64,000 nt of DNA from Eleusine coracana subsp. coracana (lineage: Eukaryota > Streptophyta > Magnoliopsida > Poales > Poaceae), in NCBI GenBank assembly GCA_032690845.1, contig CM064426.1, forward strand, positions 43,417,721-43,481,720. Direction: 5' to 3'. The translations under genes and the position numbers were made by a program. Positions within the stretch are counted from its first letter, which is position 1, and each line of letters starts with the position of its first letter. Below the pieces are notes generated by a model. The model did no database searches. It was given only the letters and a program-made list of their open reading frames with translations, and had not been told where the DNA came from. This document shows positions 32,995-45,238 of the stretch, one piece after another.

Positions 32995-33182
32995 TTTTTG
33001 CTCTACTCTCTTTTTTTTGAGAGAGAGAGAGAGAGAGAGTTATGCGAGCCCGAGCTTGAAGGCACAACGCGCGATCGGTGAAAGGGAGGTCAGCCACGAC
33101 GACTTTGCTCTGAAAAGCGTGTAGGAGGATATGGGTCAACGTAGGAGTCCTGGTTAAAGGCAAAAATAAGATGGTTTATGTT

Positions 33183-33301
33183 GGATGCGATCATACCAGC
33201 ACTAAAGCACCAGATCCCATCAGAATTCCGAAGTTAAGAATGCTTGGGCGAGAGTAGTACTAGGATGGGTGACCTCCTAGGAAGTCCTCGTGTTGCAATC
33301 C
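33183..33301 (+). rRNA. 5S rRNA gene, inner class, altered 3' end
   Basis: Differences: G30A, C44T, C57A, G58A, G97A; the end reads GCAATCC instead of GCATCCC. Confidence 0.9.
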
Positions 33302-33486
33302 TTTTTGCTCTACTCTCTTTTTTTTAGAGAGAGAGAGAGATAGTTATGCGAGCCCGAGCTTGAAGGCACGACGCGCGGTCGGTGAAAGGGAGGTTAGCCA
33401 CGATGACTTTGCTCTAAAAAGCGTGTAGGAGGATATGGGTCAACGTAGGAGTCCTGGTTAAATGAAAAAAGAAGATGGTTTATGTT

Positions 33487-34139
33487 GGATGCGATCATAC
33501 CAGCACTAAAGCACCAGTTCCCATCAGAACGGGCATAACCTTACGCTCGGGTGTCCATTTTGGCTGAAATTTTTGCAGGCGCTTCTTGATTCCAAGTTGT
33601 CAAAAAATTCAAAAAAAATCGGGAAGATAAAGATAAAATTCATTCAATTTGAAACCCGACGTTTTCTGAAACTTCAAGATTTTTTGTAGGCCACATCGTA
33701 CCTTTGTTTGGGCTGAACTTTTTTGTGGATTCTCCCCCATTGTTGGTGAGTTGGAGAAAAATATCAAAAAAAGAAAATTAAAAAAAAAGAAATTTGGGAT
33801 TTCTACTAGTGCTACATCTAGCCACGTGAAATTTCTGGATTTGGCAGTTTTGTACTTAGCCCCTCGTTATCGCCTGTGTGCCTTTGTCTCCTTGTTTCTA
33901 CTTTGCTATCATAACTGTTCTAGGACATACTTAGACCAGCAACTAGGGACAAGTTACTTGGGTACTTATTTAGCTTTAATATCTATTTTTGATTTGTGTC
34001 CCACTCAAATATATATATTTGCCTTCCTAACTCTACATAATTCTTCTAAATAACACATAGGTTATTTTGTAACCCTTGCAATCATGGAACACACCTCCAT
34101 GGTATCGTTTGATTTGCTTTTCAGGAATTTATAAGAGCC
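33487..34139 (+). repeat. 5S-head/insert chimera 21 (shortened)
   Basis: Head 33487-33530 reads CCAGTTCCC at 28-36. The insert lacks 37 nt after CAAGTT (near 33598), removing the usual AAGCATACCC...CCCTC stretch with the first CCTGTGTGCC motif. Confidence 0.88.
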
Positions 34140-34265
34140 GGAAGGCACGCCACGCGGTCGGCGAAAGGGAGGTCAGCCACGACGGATTTGCTCTGAAAAG
34201 CATGCAGGAGGATATGGGTCAACGTAGGACTCCTGGTTAAAGGGAAAAAGAAGATGGTTTATATT

Positions 34266-34384
34266 AGATGCGATCATACCAGCACTAAAGCATCGGATCC
34301 CATCAGAACCCCGAAGTTAAGCATGCTTGGGTGAGAGTAGTACTAGGATGGGTGACCTCCTGGGAAGTCCTCGTGTTGCATCTG
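34266..34384 (+). rRNA. 5S rRNA gene, post-insert class
   Basis: Differences: G1A, C28T, T45C, G58A, C67T, C118T, C119G. Confidence 0.91.
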
Positions 34385-34572
34385 TTTTTGCTCTACTCTC
34401 TTTTTTTTCAGAGAGAGAGAGAGAGAGAGTTATGCGAGCCCGAGCTTGAAGGCACGACGCGTGGTTGGTGAAAGGGAGGTCAGCCATGACGGCTTTGCTC
34501 TGAAAAGCATGTAGGAGGATATGGGTCAACGTAGGAGTCCTGGTTAAAGGCAAAAAGAAGATGGTATATGTT

Positions 34573-34691
34573 GGATGCGATCATACCAGCACTAAAGCAC
34601 CGGATCCCATCAGAACTCCAAAGTAAAGCGTGCTTGGGCGAGAGTAGTACTAGGATGGGTGACCGCTTGGGAAGTCCTCGTATAGCATCCC
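34573..34691 (+). rRNA. 5S rRNA gene, inner class, diverged
   Basis: Differences: G48A, T53A, T93G, C95T, G110A, T112A. Confidence 0.9.
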
Positions 34692-34881
34692 TTTTTACTC
34701 TACTCTCTTTTTTTTGAGAGAGAGAAAGAGAGAGATAGTTATGCGAGCCCGAGCTTGAAGGCACGACGCGCGGTCGGTGAAAGAGAGGTCAGCCATCACG
34801 GCTTTGCTCTGAGAATCGTGTAGGAGGATGTGGATCAACGTAGGAGTCCTGGTTAAAGGCAAAAAGAAGATGGTTTTTGTT

Positions 34882-35572
34882 GGATGCGATCATAACAGCA
34901 CTAAAGCACCGGATCCCATTAGAACGGGCATAACTTTTCGCTCGGGTGTCCATTTTGGCTGAAATTTTTATAGGAGCTTCTTGATTCAAAGTTAAGCATA
35001 CCCACACTCAGCTATGCCCTGTGTGCCCTCGTCCAAAAATTCAAAAAAAATCGGGAAGATAAAGAAAAAATTCATTCAACTTGAAACCCGACGTTTTCTG
35101 AAACTTCAAGATTTTTTGTAGGCCACATCGTACCTTTGTTTGGGCTGAACTTTTTTGTGGATTCTCCCCCATTGTTGGTGAGTTGGAGAAAAATATCAAA
35201 AAAAGAAAATTAAAAAAAAAGAAATTTGGGATTTCTACTAGTGCTACATCTAGCCACGTGAAATTTCTGGATTTGGCAGTTTTGTACTTAGCCCCTCGTT
35301 ATCGCCTGTGTGCCTTTGTCTCCTTGTTTCTACTTTGCTATCACAACTGTTCTAGGACATACTTAGACCAGCAACTAGGGACAAGTTACTTGGGTACTTA
35401 TTCAGCTTTACTATCTATTTTTGATTTGTGTGCCACTCATATATATATATTTGGCCTTCCTAACTCTACATATTTCTTCTAAACAACACATAGGTTATTT
35501 TGTAACCCTTGCAATCATGGAACAGACCTCCCTGGTATCGTTTGATTTGCTTTTCAAAACTTTATAAGAGCT
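34882..35572 (+). repeat. 5S-head/insert chimera 22
   Basis: Head 34882-34925 with C15A and C39T. Insert has TATAGGAGCTTCTTG and CGTCCAAAAATTC, shared with chimeras 23 and 24. Confidence 0.9.
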
Positions 35573-35698
35573 GGAAGGCACGCCGCGCGGTCGGCGAAAG
35601 GGAGCTCAGCCACGACGGCTTTGCTCTGAAAAGCATGCAGGAGGATATGGGTCAACGTAGGACTCCTGGTTAAAGGGAAAAAGAAGATGGTTTATATT

Positions 35699-35817
35699 AG
35701 ATGCGATCATACCAGCACTAAAGCACCGGATCCCATCAGAACTCCGAAGTTAAGCATGCTTGGGTGAGAGTAGTACTAGGATGGGTGACCTCCTGGGAAG
35801 TCCTCGTGTTGCATCCC
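35699..35817 (+). rRNA. 5S rRNA gene, post-insert class, simplest form
   Basis: Only the three class-defining changes: G1A, G58A, C67T. TATATT lies at 35693-35698 just before it. Confidence 0.95.
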
Positions 35818-36009
35818 TTTTGGCTCTACTCTCTTTTTTTTTAGAGAGAGAGAGAGAGAGAGAGAGTTATGCGAGCCCGAGCTTGAAGGCATGATGCGTG
35901 GTTGGTGAAAGGGAGGTCAGCCATGACGGCTTTGCTCTGAAAAGCATGTAGGAGGATATGGGTCAACGTAGGAGTCCTGGTTAAAGGCGAAAAGAAGATG
36001 GTTTATATT

Positions 36010-36128
36010 GGATGCGATCATACCAGCACTAAAGCACCGGATCCCATCAGAACTCCGAAGTTAAGCGTGCTTGGGCGAGAGTAGTACTAGGATGGGTGAC
36101 CTCCTAGGAAATCCTCGTGTTGCATCCC
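36010..36128 (+). rRNA. 5S rRNA gene, inner class, near reference
   Basis: Differences: G97A and G102A; G87 is present, so box C starts as expected. Confidence 0.95.
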
Positions 36129-36312
36129 TTTTTACTCTACTCTCTTTTTTTTGAGAGAGAGAGAGATAGTTATGCGAGCCCGAGCTTGAAGGCACGACGC
36201 GCGGTCGGTGAAAGGGAGGTCAGCCATGACGGCTTTGCTCTGAGAATCGTGTAGGAGGATGTGGGTCAACGTAGGAGTCCTGGTTAAAGGCAAAAAGAAG
36301 ATGGTTTTTATT

Positions 36313-37003
36313 GGATGCGATCATAACAGCACTAAAGCACCGGATCCCATTAGAACGGGCATAACTTTTCGCTCGGGTGTCCATTTTGGCTGAAATTTTT
36401 ATAGGAGCTTCTTGATTCAAAGTTAAGCATACCCACACTCGGCTATGCCCTGTGTGCCCTCGTCCAAAAATTCAAAAAAAATCGGGAAGATAAAGAAAAA
36501 ATTCATTCAACTTGAAACCCGACGTTTTCTGAAACTTCAAGATTTTTTGTAGGCCACATCGTACCTTTGTTTGGGCTGAACTTTTTTGTGGATTCTCCCC
36601 CATTGTTGGTGAGTTGGAGAAAAATATCAGAAAAAGAAAATTAAAAAAAAAGAAATTTGGGATTTCTACTAGTGCTACATCTGGCCACGTGAAATTTCTG
36701 GATTTGGCAGTTTTGTACTTAGCCCCTCGTTATCGCCTGTGTGCCTTTGTCTCCTTGTTTCTACTTTGCTATCATAACTGTTCTAGGACATACTTAGACC
36801 AGCAACTAGGGACAAGTTACTTGGGTACTTATTCAGCTTTACTATCTATTTTTGTTTTGTGTGCCACTCATATATATATATTTGGCCTTCCTAACTCTAC
36901 ATATTTCTTCTAAACAACACATAGGTTATTTTGTAACCCTTGCAATCATGGAACAGACCTCCCTGGTATCGTTTGATTTGCTTTTCAAAACTTTATAAGA
37001 GCT
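36313..37003 (+). repeat. 5S-head/insert chimera 23
   Basis: Head 36313-36356, with the C15A and C39T of chimera 22. About 1,431 bp from chimera 22, with a similar insert. Confidence 0.9.
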
Positions 37004-37129
37004 GGAAGGCACGCCGCGCGGTCGGCGAAAGGGAGCTCAGCCACGACGGCTTTGCTCTGAAAAGCATGCAGGAGGATATGGATCAACGTAGGACTCCTGG
37101 TTAAAGGGAAAAAGAAGATGGTTTATATT

Positions 37130-37248
37130 AGATGCGATCATACCAGCACTAAAGCACCGGATCCCATCAGAACTCCGAAGTTAAGCATGCTTGGGTGAGA
37201 GTAGTACTAGGATGGGTGACCTCCTGGGAAGTCCTCGTGTTGCATCCC
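37130..37248 (+). rRNA. 5S rRNA gene, post-insert class, simplest form
   Basis: G1A, G58A, C67T only. A T12-14 run precedes the GA tract downstream. Confidence 0.95.
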
Positions 37249-37274
37249 TTTTTGCTCTACTCTCTTTTTTTTTT

Positions 37275-37312
<38 letters not shown>

Positions 37313-37453
37313 ATGCGAGCCCGAGCTTGAAGGCACGACGCGTGGTTGGTGAAAGGGAGGTCAGCCATGACGGCTTTGCTCTGAAAAGCATGTAGGAGGA
37401 TATGGGTCAACGTAGGAGTCCTGGTTAAAGGCAAAAAGAAGATGGTTTATGTT

Positions 37454-37572
37454 GGATGCGATCATACCAGCACTAAAGCACCGGATCCCATGAGAACTCC
37501 GAAGTTAAGCGTGCTTGGGCGAGAGTAGTACTAGGATGGGTGACCTCCTAGGAAATCCTTGTGTTGCATCCC
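37454..37572 (+). rRNA. 5S rRNA gene, inner class
   Basis: Differences: C39G, G97A, G102A, C107T. Confidence 0.93.
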
Positions 37573-37767
37573 TTTTTACTCTACTCTCTTTCTTTTTGAG
37601 AGAGAGAGAGAGAGAGAGAGATAGTTATGCGAGCCCGAGCTTGAAGGCACGACGCGCGGTCGGTGAAAGGGAGGTCAGCCATGACGGCTTTGCTCTGAGA
37701 ATCGTGTAGGAGGATGTGGGTCAACGTAGGAGTCCTGGTTAAAGGCAAAAAGAAGATGGTTTTTATT

Positions 37768-38457
37768 GGATGCGATCATAACAACACTAAAGCACCAGAT
37801 CCCATCAGAACGGGCATAACTTTTCGCTCGGGTGTCCATTATGGCTGAAATTTTTATAGGACCTTCTTGATTCAAAGTTAATCATACCCACACTCGGCTA
37901 TGCCCTGTGTGCCCTCGTCCAAGAATTCAAAAAAAATCGGGAAGATAAAGAAAAAATTCATTCAACTTGAAACCCGACGTTTTCTGAAACTTCAAGATTT
38001 TTTGTAGGCCACATCGTACCTTTGTTTGGGCTGAACTTTTTTGTGGATTCTCCCCCATTGTTGGTGAGTTGGAGAAAAATATCAAAAAAAGAAAATTAAA
38101 AAAAAGAAATTTGGGATTTCTACTAGTGCTACATCTAGCCACGTGAAATTTCTGGATTTGGCAGTTTTGTACTTAGCCCCTCGTTATCGCCTGTGTGCCT
38201 TTGTCTCCTTGTCTCTACTTTGCTATCATAACTGTTCTAGGACATACTTAGACCAGCAACTAGGGACAAGTTACTTGGGTACTTATTCAGCTTTACTATC
38301 TATTTTTGATTTGTGTGCCACTCATATATATATATTTGGCCTTCCTAACTCTACATATTTCTTCTAAACAACACATAGGTTATTTTGTAACCCTTGCAAT
38401 CATGGAACACACCTCCCTGGTATCGTTTGATTTGCTTTTCAGAACTTTATAAGAGCT
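37768..38457 (+). repeat. 5S-head/insert chimera 24
   Basis: Head 37768-37811 with C15A, G17A and G30A. The 5S-like stretch reads AAAGTTAATCAT. Confidence 0.9.
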
Positions 38458-38583
38458 GGAAGGCACGCCGCGCGGTCGGCGAAAGGGAGCTCAGCAACAA
38501 CGGCTTTGCTCTGAAAAGCATGCAGGAGGATATGGGTCAACGTAGGACTCCTGGTTAAAGGGAAAAAGAAGATGGTTTATATT

Positions 38584-38702
38584 AGATGCGATCATACCAG
38601 CACTAAAGCATCGGATCCCATTAGAACTCCGAAGTTAAGCATGCTTGGGTGAGAGTAGTACTAAAATGGGTGACCTCCTGGGAAGTCCTCGTGTTGCATC
38701 CT
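38584..38702 (+). rRNA. 5S rRNA gene, post-insert class, diverged
   Basis: Differences: G1A, C28T, C39T, G58A, C67T, G81A, G82A, C119T. Box C begins AAATGGG. Confidence 0.9.
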
Positions 38703-38886
38703 TTTTTCTCTACTCTCTATTTTTTAGAGAGAGAGAGAGAGAGTTATGCGAGCCCGAGCTTGAAGGCACGACGCGTGGTTGGCGAAAGGGAGGTCAGCCA
38801 CGACGGCTTTGCTCTGAAAAGCGTGTAGGAGGATATGGGTCAACATAGGAGTCCTGGTTAAAGACAAAAAGAAGATGGTTTATGTT

Positions 38887-39005
38887 GGATGCGATCATAC
38901 CAGTACTAAAGCACCAGATCCCATCAGAACTCCGAAGTTAAGCGTGCTTTGGCGAGAGTAGTACTAGGATGGGTAACCTGCTAGGAAGTTCTCGTGTTGC
39001 ATCGC
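38887..39005 (+). rRNA. 5S rRNA gene, inner class, diverged
   Basis: Differences: C18T, G30A, G64T, G89A, C94G, G97A, C104T, C118G. Confidence 0.9.
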
Positions 39006-39197
39006 TTTTTGCTCTACTCTCTTTTTTTTGAGAGAGAGAGAGAGAGAGAGATAGTTATGCGAGCCCGAGCTTGAAGGCACGACGCGCGGTCGGTGAAAGG
39101 GAGGTTAGCCACGACGGCTTTGCTCTCAAAAGCGTGTAGGAGGATATGGGTCAACGTAGGAGTCCTGGTTAAAGGCAAAAAGAAGATGGTTTATGTT

Positions 39198-39889
39198 GGA
39201 TGCGATCATACCAGCACCAAAGCACCGGATCCCATCAGAACGGGCATAACTTTTCGCTCGGGTGTCCATTTTGGCTGAAATTTTACAGGAGCTTCTTGAT
39301 TCAAAGTTAAGCATACCCACACTGGGCTATGCCCTGTGTGCCCTCGTCAAAAAATTCAAAAAAAATCGGAAAAATAAAGAAAAAATTCATTCAACTTGAA
39401 ACCCGACGATTCCTGAAACTTCAAGATTTTTTGTAGGCCACATCGTACCTTTGTTTGGGCTGAACTTTTTTGTGGATTCTCCCCCATTGTTGGTGAGTTG
39501 GAGAAAAATATCAAAAAAAGAAAATTAAAAAAAAAGAAATTTGGGATTTCTACTAGTGCTACATCTAGCCACGTGAAATTTCTGGATTTGGCAGTTTTGT
39601 ACTTAGCCCCTCGTTATCGCCTGTGTGCCTTTGTCTCCTTGTTTCTACTTTGCTATCACAACTATTCTAGGACATACTTAGACCAGCAACTAGGGACAAG
39701 TTACTTGGGTACTTATTCAACTTTACTATCTATTTTTGATTTGTGTGCCACTCATATATATATATATTTGGCATTCCTAACTCTACATATTTCATCTAAA
39801 CAACACATAGGTTATTTTGTAACCCTTGCAATCATGGAACACACATCCCTGATATCGTTTGATTTGCTTTTCAGAACTTTATAAGAGCT
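39198..39889 (+). repeat. 5S-head/insert chimera 25
   Basis: Head 39198-39241 with T21C. One T is lost in GAAATTTTACAGG near 39280. Confidence 0.9.
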
Positions 39890-40015
39890 GGAAGGCACGC
39901 CACGCGGTCGGCGAAAGGGAGCTCAGCCACGACGGCTTTGCTCTGAAAAGCATGCAGGAGGATATGGGTCAACGTAGGACTCCTGGTTAAAGGGAAAAAG
40001 AAGATGGTTTATATT

Positions 40016-40134
40016 AGATGCGATCATACCAGCACTAAAGCACCGGATCCCATCATAACTCCAAAGTTAAGCATGCTTGGGTGGGAGTAGTACTAGGATG
40101 GGTGACCTCCTGGGAAGTCCTCGTGTTGCATCCC
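40016..40134 (+). rRNA. 5S rRNA gene, post-insert class
   Basis: Differences: G1A, G41T, G48A, G58A, C67T, A69G. Confidence 0.92.
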
Positions 40135-40319
40135 TTTTTGCTCTACTCTCTTTTTTTTTTTGAGAGAGAGAGAGAGTTACGCGAGCCCGAGCTTGAAGGC
40201 ACGACACGTGATTGGGCAAAGGGAGGTCAGCCACGACGGCTTTGCTCTGAAAAGCGTGTAGGAGGATATGGGTCAACGTAGGAGTCCTGGTTAAAGGCAA
40301 AAAGAAGATGGTTTATGTT

Positions 40320-40438
40320 GGATGCGATCATACCCGCACTAAAGCACCAGATCCCATCAGAACTCCGAAGTTAAGCGTGCTTGGGCGAGAGTAGTACTAG
40401 GATGGGTAACCTGCTAGGAAGTCCTCGTGTTGCATCCC
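40320..40438 (+). rRNA. 5S rRNA gene, inner class
   Basis: Differences: A16C, G30A, G89A, C94G, G97A; the last three are shared with the copy at 38887. Confidence 0.92.
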
Positions 40439-40627
40439 TTTTTGCTCTACTCTCTTTTTTTGAGAGAGAGAGAGAGAGAGATAGTTATGCGAGCCCGAGC
40501 TTGAAGGCACGACGCGCAGTCGGTGAAAGGGAGGTCAGCCATGACGGCTTTGCTATGAAAATCATGTATGAGGATATGGGTCAACATAGGAGTCCTGGTT
40601 AAAGGCAAAAAGAAGATGGTTTATGTT

Positions 40628-41318
40628 GGATGCGATCATACCAGCACCAAAGCACCGGATCCCATCAGAACGGGCATAACTTTTCGCTCGGGTCTCCATT
40701 TTGGCTGAAATTTTTACAAGTGCTTCTTGATTCAAAGCTAAGCATACCCACACTCGGCTATGCCCTGTGTGCCCTCGTTAAAAAATTCAAAAAAATCGGG
40801 AAGATAAAGAAAAAATTGATTCAACTTGAAACCCGATATTTTCTGAAACTTCAAGATTTTTTGTAGGCCACATCGTACCTTTGTTTGGGCTGAACTTTTT
40901 TGTGGATTCTCCCCCATTGTTGGTGAGTTGGAGAAAAATATCAATAAAAGAAAATTAAAAAAAAAAGAAATTTGGGATTTCTACTAGTGCTACATCTAGC
41001 CACGTGAAATTTCTGGATTTGGCAGTTTTGTACTTAGCCCCTCGTTACCGCCTGTGTGCCTTTGTCTCCTTGTTTCTACTTTGCTATCACAACAGTTCTA
41101 GTTCATACTTAGACAAGCAACTACGGACAAGTTACTTGGGTACTTATTCAGCTTTACTATCTATTTTTGATTTGTGTGCCACTCATATATATATATTTGG
41201 CATTCCTAACTCTACATATTTCTTCTAAACAACACATAGGTTATTTTGTAACCCTTGCAATCATGGAACACACCTCCCTGATATCGTTTGATTTGCTTTT
41301 CAGAACTTTATAAGAGCT
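40628..41318 (+). repeat. 5S-head/insert chimera 26
   Basis: Head 40628-40671 with T21C, as in chimera 25. ACAAGTGCTTCTTG and AAAGCTAAGCAT are private changes. Confidence 0.9.
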
Positions 41319-41444
41319 GGAAGGCACGCCACGCGGTCGGCGAAAGGGAGCTCAGCCACGACGGCTTTGCTTTGAAAAGCATGCAGGAGGATATGGGTCA
41401 ACGTAGGACTCCTGGTTAAAGGGAAAAAGAAGATAGTTTATATT

Positions 41445-41563
41445 AGATGCAATCATACAGGCACTAAAGCACCGGATCCCATCAGAACTCCGAAGTTAAG
41501 CATGCTTGGGTGAGAGTAGTACTAGGATGGGATACCTCCTGGGAAGTCCTCGTGTTGCATCCC
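41445..41563 (+). rRNA. 5S rRNA gene, post-insert class
   Basis: Differences: G1A, G7A, C15A, A16G, G58A, C67T, T88A, G89T. First of a second run of six genes. Confidence 0.9.
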
Positions 41564-41749
41564 TTTTTGCTCTACTCTCTTTTTTTTGAGAGAGAGAGAG
41601 AGAGAGTTATGCGAGCCCGAGCTTGAAGGCACGACGCGTGGTCGGTGAAAGGGAGGTCAGCCACGATGGCTTTGCTCTGAAAAGCGTGTAGGAGGATATG
41701 GGTCAACGTAGGAGTCCTGGTTAAAGGCAAGAAGAAGAAGGTTTATGTT

Positions 41750-41868
41750 GGTTGCGATCATACCAGCACTAAAGCACCGGATCCCATCAGAACTCCGAAC
41801 TTAAGCGTGCTTGGGTGAGAGTAGTACTAGGATGGGTGACCTCCTGGGAAGTCCTCGTGTTACATCCC
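41750..41868 (+). rRNA. 5S rRNA gene, inner class
   Basis: Differences: A3T, G51C, C67T, G113A. A3T would break a helix I pair. Confidence 0.92.
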
Positions 41869-42050
41869 TTTTTGCTCTACTCTCTTTTTTTTGAGAGAGA
41901 GAGAGAGTTATGCGAGCCCGAGCTTGAAGTCACGACGCGTGGTTGGCGAAAGGGAGGTCAGCCACGACGGCTTTGCTCTGAAAAGCGTGTAGGAGGATAT
42001 GGGTCAATGTACGAGTCCTGGTTAAAGGCAAAAAGAAGATGGTTTATATT

Positions 42051-42169
42051 GGATGCGATCATACCAGCACTAAAGCACTAGATCCCATCAGAACTCCGAA
42101 GTTAAGCGTGCTTGGGCTAGAGTAGTACTAGGATGGGTGACCTCTTGGGAAGTCCTTGTGTTGCATCCC
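42051..42169 (+). rRNA. 5S rRNA gene, inner class
   Basis: Differences: C29T, G30A, G68T, C95T, C107T. Confidence 0.92.
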
Positions 42170-42356
42170 TTTTTGCTCTACTCTCTTTTTGTTTGAGAGA
42201 GAGAGAGAGAGAGTTATGCGAGCTCGAGCTTGAAGGCACGACGCGTGGTTGGTGAAAGGGAGGTCAGCCACGACGGCTTTGCTCTAAAAAGCGTGTAGGA
42301 GGATATGGGTCAACGTAGGAGTCCTGGTTAAAGGCAAAAAGAAGATGGTTTATGTT

Positions 42357-42475
42357 GGATGCGATCATACCAGCACTAAAGCACTGGATCCCATCAGAAA
42401 TCTAAAGTTAAGCGTGCTTGGGCGAGAGTAGTACTAGGATGGGTGACCTCCTGGGAAGTTCTCATTTTGCGTCCC
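42357..42475 (+). rRNA. 5S rRNA gene, inner class, diverged
   Basis: Differences: C29T, C44A, C47T, G48A, C104T, G108A, G110T, A115G. Confidence 0.9.
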
Positions 42476-42666
42476 TTTTTGTTCTACTCTCTTTTTGTTT
42501 GAGAGAGAGAGGGAGAGAGATAGTTATGTGGGCCCGAGCTTGAAGGCACGACGCACGGTCGGTGAAAGGTAGGTCAGCCACGACGGCTTTGCTTTGAAAA
42601 GTGTGTAGGAGGATATGGGTCAACGTAGGAGTCCTGGTTAAAGGCAAAAAGAAGATGGTTTATGTT

Positions 42667-42785
42667 AGATGCGATCATACCAGCACTAAAGCACCGGATC
42701 CCATCAGAACTCCGAAGTTAAGCAGGCTTGGGTGAGAGTAGTACTAGGATGGGTGACCTCCTAGGAAGTCCTCGTGTTGCATCCC
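42667..42785 (+). rRNA. 5S rRNA gene, post-insert-like body in an inner position
   Basis: Differences: G1A, G58A, T59G, C67T, G97A. It has an inner flank (TATGTT) but a post-insert body, so a past exchange near position 1 is likely. Confidence 0.92.
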
Positions 42786-42977
42786 TTTTTGCTCTATTCT
42801 CTTTTTTTTATGAGAGAGAGAGAGAGAGAGAAAGTTATGCGAGCCCGAGCTTGAAGGCACGACGCGTGGTTGGTGAAAGGGAGGTCAGCCACGACGGCTT
42901 TGCTCTGAAAAGCGTGTAGGAGGATATGGGTCAACGTAGGAGTCCTGGTTAAAGACAAAAAGAAGATGGTTTATGTT

Positions 42978-43096
42978 GGATGCGATCATACCAGCACTAA
43001 AGCACCGGATCCCATCAAAACTCTAAAGTTTAGTGTGCTTGGGCGAGAGTAGTACTAGGATGGGTGACCTCCTGGAATGTCCTCGTGTTGCATCCC
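42978..43096 (+). rRNA. 5S rRNA gene, inner class, diverged
   Basis: Differences: G41A, C47T, G48A, A54T, C57T, G99A, A101T. Confidence 0.9.
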
Positions 43097-43291
43097 TTTT
43101 TGCTCTACTCTCTTTTTTTTTGAGAGAGAAAGAGAGAGAGAGAGATAGTTATGCGAGCCCGAGGTTGAAGGCACGACGCGCGGTCGGTGAAAGGGAGGTC
43201 AGCCACGACGGCTTTGCTCTGAAAAGTGTGTAGGAGGATATGGGTCAACGTAGGAGTCCTGGTTAAAGGCAAAAAGAAGATGGTTTATGTT

Positions 43292-43986
43292 GGATGCGAT
43301 CATACCAGCACTAAAGCACCAGATCCCATCAGAACGGGCATAAATTTTCGCTCGGGTGTCCATTTTGGCTGAAATTTGTACAGGAGCTTCTTGATTCAAA
43401 GTTATGCATACCCACACTCGGCTATGCCCTGTGTGCCCTTGTCAAAAAATTCAAAAAAAATCGGGAAGATAAAGAAAAAATTCATTCAACTTGAAACCCG
43501 ACGTTTTCTGAAACTTCATGATTTTTTGTAGGCCACATCGTACCTTTGTTTGGGCTGAACTTTTTTGTGGATTCTCCCCCATTGTTGGTGAGTTGGAGAA
43601 AAATATCAAAAAATGAAAATTAAAAAAAAAGAAATTTGGGATTTCTACTAGTGCTACATCTAGCCACGTGAAATTTCTGGATTTGGCAGTTTTGTACTTA
43701 GCCCCTCGTTATCGCCTGTGTGCCTTTGTCTCCTTGTCTCTACTTTGCTATCACAACTGTTCTAGGACATACTTAGACCAGCAACTAGGGACAAGTTACT
43801 TGGGTACTTATTCAGCTTTACTATCTATTTTTGATTTGTGTGCCACTCATATATATATATATATTTGGCCTTCCTAACTCTACATATTTCTTCTAAACAA
43901 CGCATAGGTTATTTTGTAACCCTTGCAATCATGGAACACACCTCCCTGGTATCATTTGATTTGCTTTTCAGAACTTTATAAGAGCT
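43292..43986 (+). repeat. 5S-head/insert chimera 27
   Basis: Head 43292-43335 with G30A. Insert starts GGGCATAAATTTTCGC; the 5S-like stretch reads AAAGTTATGCAT. Confidence 0.9.
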
Positions 43987-44112
43987 GGAAAGCACACCGC
44001 GTGGTCGGTGAAAGGGAGCTCAGCCACGACGGCTTTGCTCTGAAAAGCATACAGGAGGATATGGGTCAACGTAGGACTCCTGGTTAAAGGGAAAAAGAAG
44101 ATGGTTTATATT

Positions 44113-44231
44113 AGATGCGATCATACCAGCACTAAAGCACCGGATCCCATCAAAACTCCGAAGTTAAGCATGCTTGGGTGAGAGTAGTACTAGGATGGGT
44201 GACCTCCTGGGAAGTCCTCGTGTTGCATCCC
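44113..44231 (+). rRNA. 5S rRNA gene, post-insert class, sole gene of its unit
   Basis: Differences: G1A, G41A, G58A, C67T. Confidence 0.93.
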
Positions 44232-44419
44232 TTTTTGCTCTACTCTCTTTTTTTTTTGAGAGAGAGATAGAGAGAGTTATGCGAGCTCGAGCTTGAAGGC
44301 ACGACGCGCGGTCAGTGAAAGGGAGGTCAGCCACGACAGCTTTGCTCTGAAAAGTGTGTAGGAGGATATGGGTCAACGTAAGAGTCCTGGTTAAAGGTAA
44401 AAAGAAGTTGGTTTATGTT

Positions 44420-45112
44420 GGATACGATCATACCAGCACTAAAGCACCGGATCCCAACAGAACGGGCATAACTTTTCGCTCGGGTGTCCATTTTGGCTGA
44501 AATTTTTACAGGAGCTTCTTGATTCAATGTTAAGCATACCCACACTCGGCTATGCCCTGTGTGCCCTCGTCAAAAAATTCAAAAAAAATCGGGAAGATAA
44601 AGAAAAAATTCATTCAGCTTGAAACCCGACGTTTTCAGAAACTTCAAGATTTTTTGTAGGCCACAACGTACATTTGTTTGGGCTGAACTTTTTTGTGGAT
44701 TCTCCCCCATTGTTGGTGAGTTGGAGAAAAATAGCAAAAAAAAGAAAATTAAAAAAAAAGAAATTTGGGATTTCTACTAGTGCTACATCTAGCCACGTGA
44801 AATTTCAGGATTTGGCAGTTTTGTACTTAGCCCCTCGTTATCTAGCCACGTGCCTTTGTCTCCTTGTTTCTACTTTGCTATCACAACTGTTCTAGGACAT
44901 ACTTAGACCAGCAACTAGGGACAAGTTACTTGGGTACTTATTCAGCTTTACTATCTATTTTTGATTTGTGTGCCACTCATATATATATATTTGGCCTTCC
45001 TAACTCTACATATTTCTTCTAAACAACACATAGGTTATTTTGTAACCCTTGCAATCATGGAACACACCTCCCTGGTATCGTTTGATTTGCTTTTCAGAAC
45101 TTTATAAGAGCT
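44420..45112 (+). repeat. 5S-head/insert chimera 28
   Basis: Head 44420-44463 with G5A and T38A. TAGCCACGTG at 44843-44852 replaces CGCCTGTGTG and repeats the motif at 44790-44799. Confidence 0.9.
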
Positions 45113-45238
45113 AGAAGGCACGCCGCGTGGTCGGCGAAAGGGAGCTCAGCCACGACGGCTTTGCTCTGAAAAGCATGCAGGAGGATATGGGTCAACGTAG
45201 GACTCTTGGTTAAAGGGAAAAAGAAGATGGTTTATATT

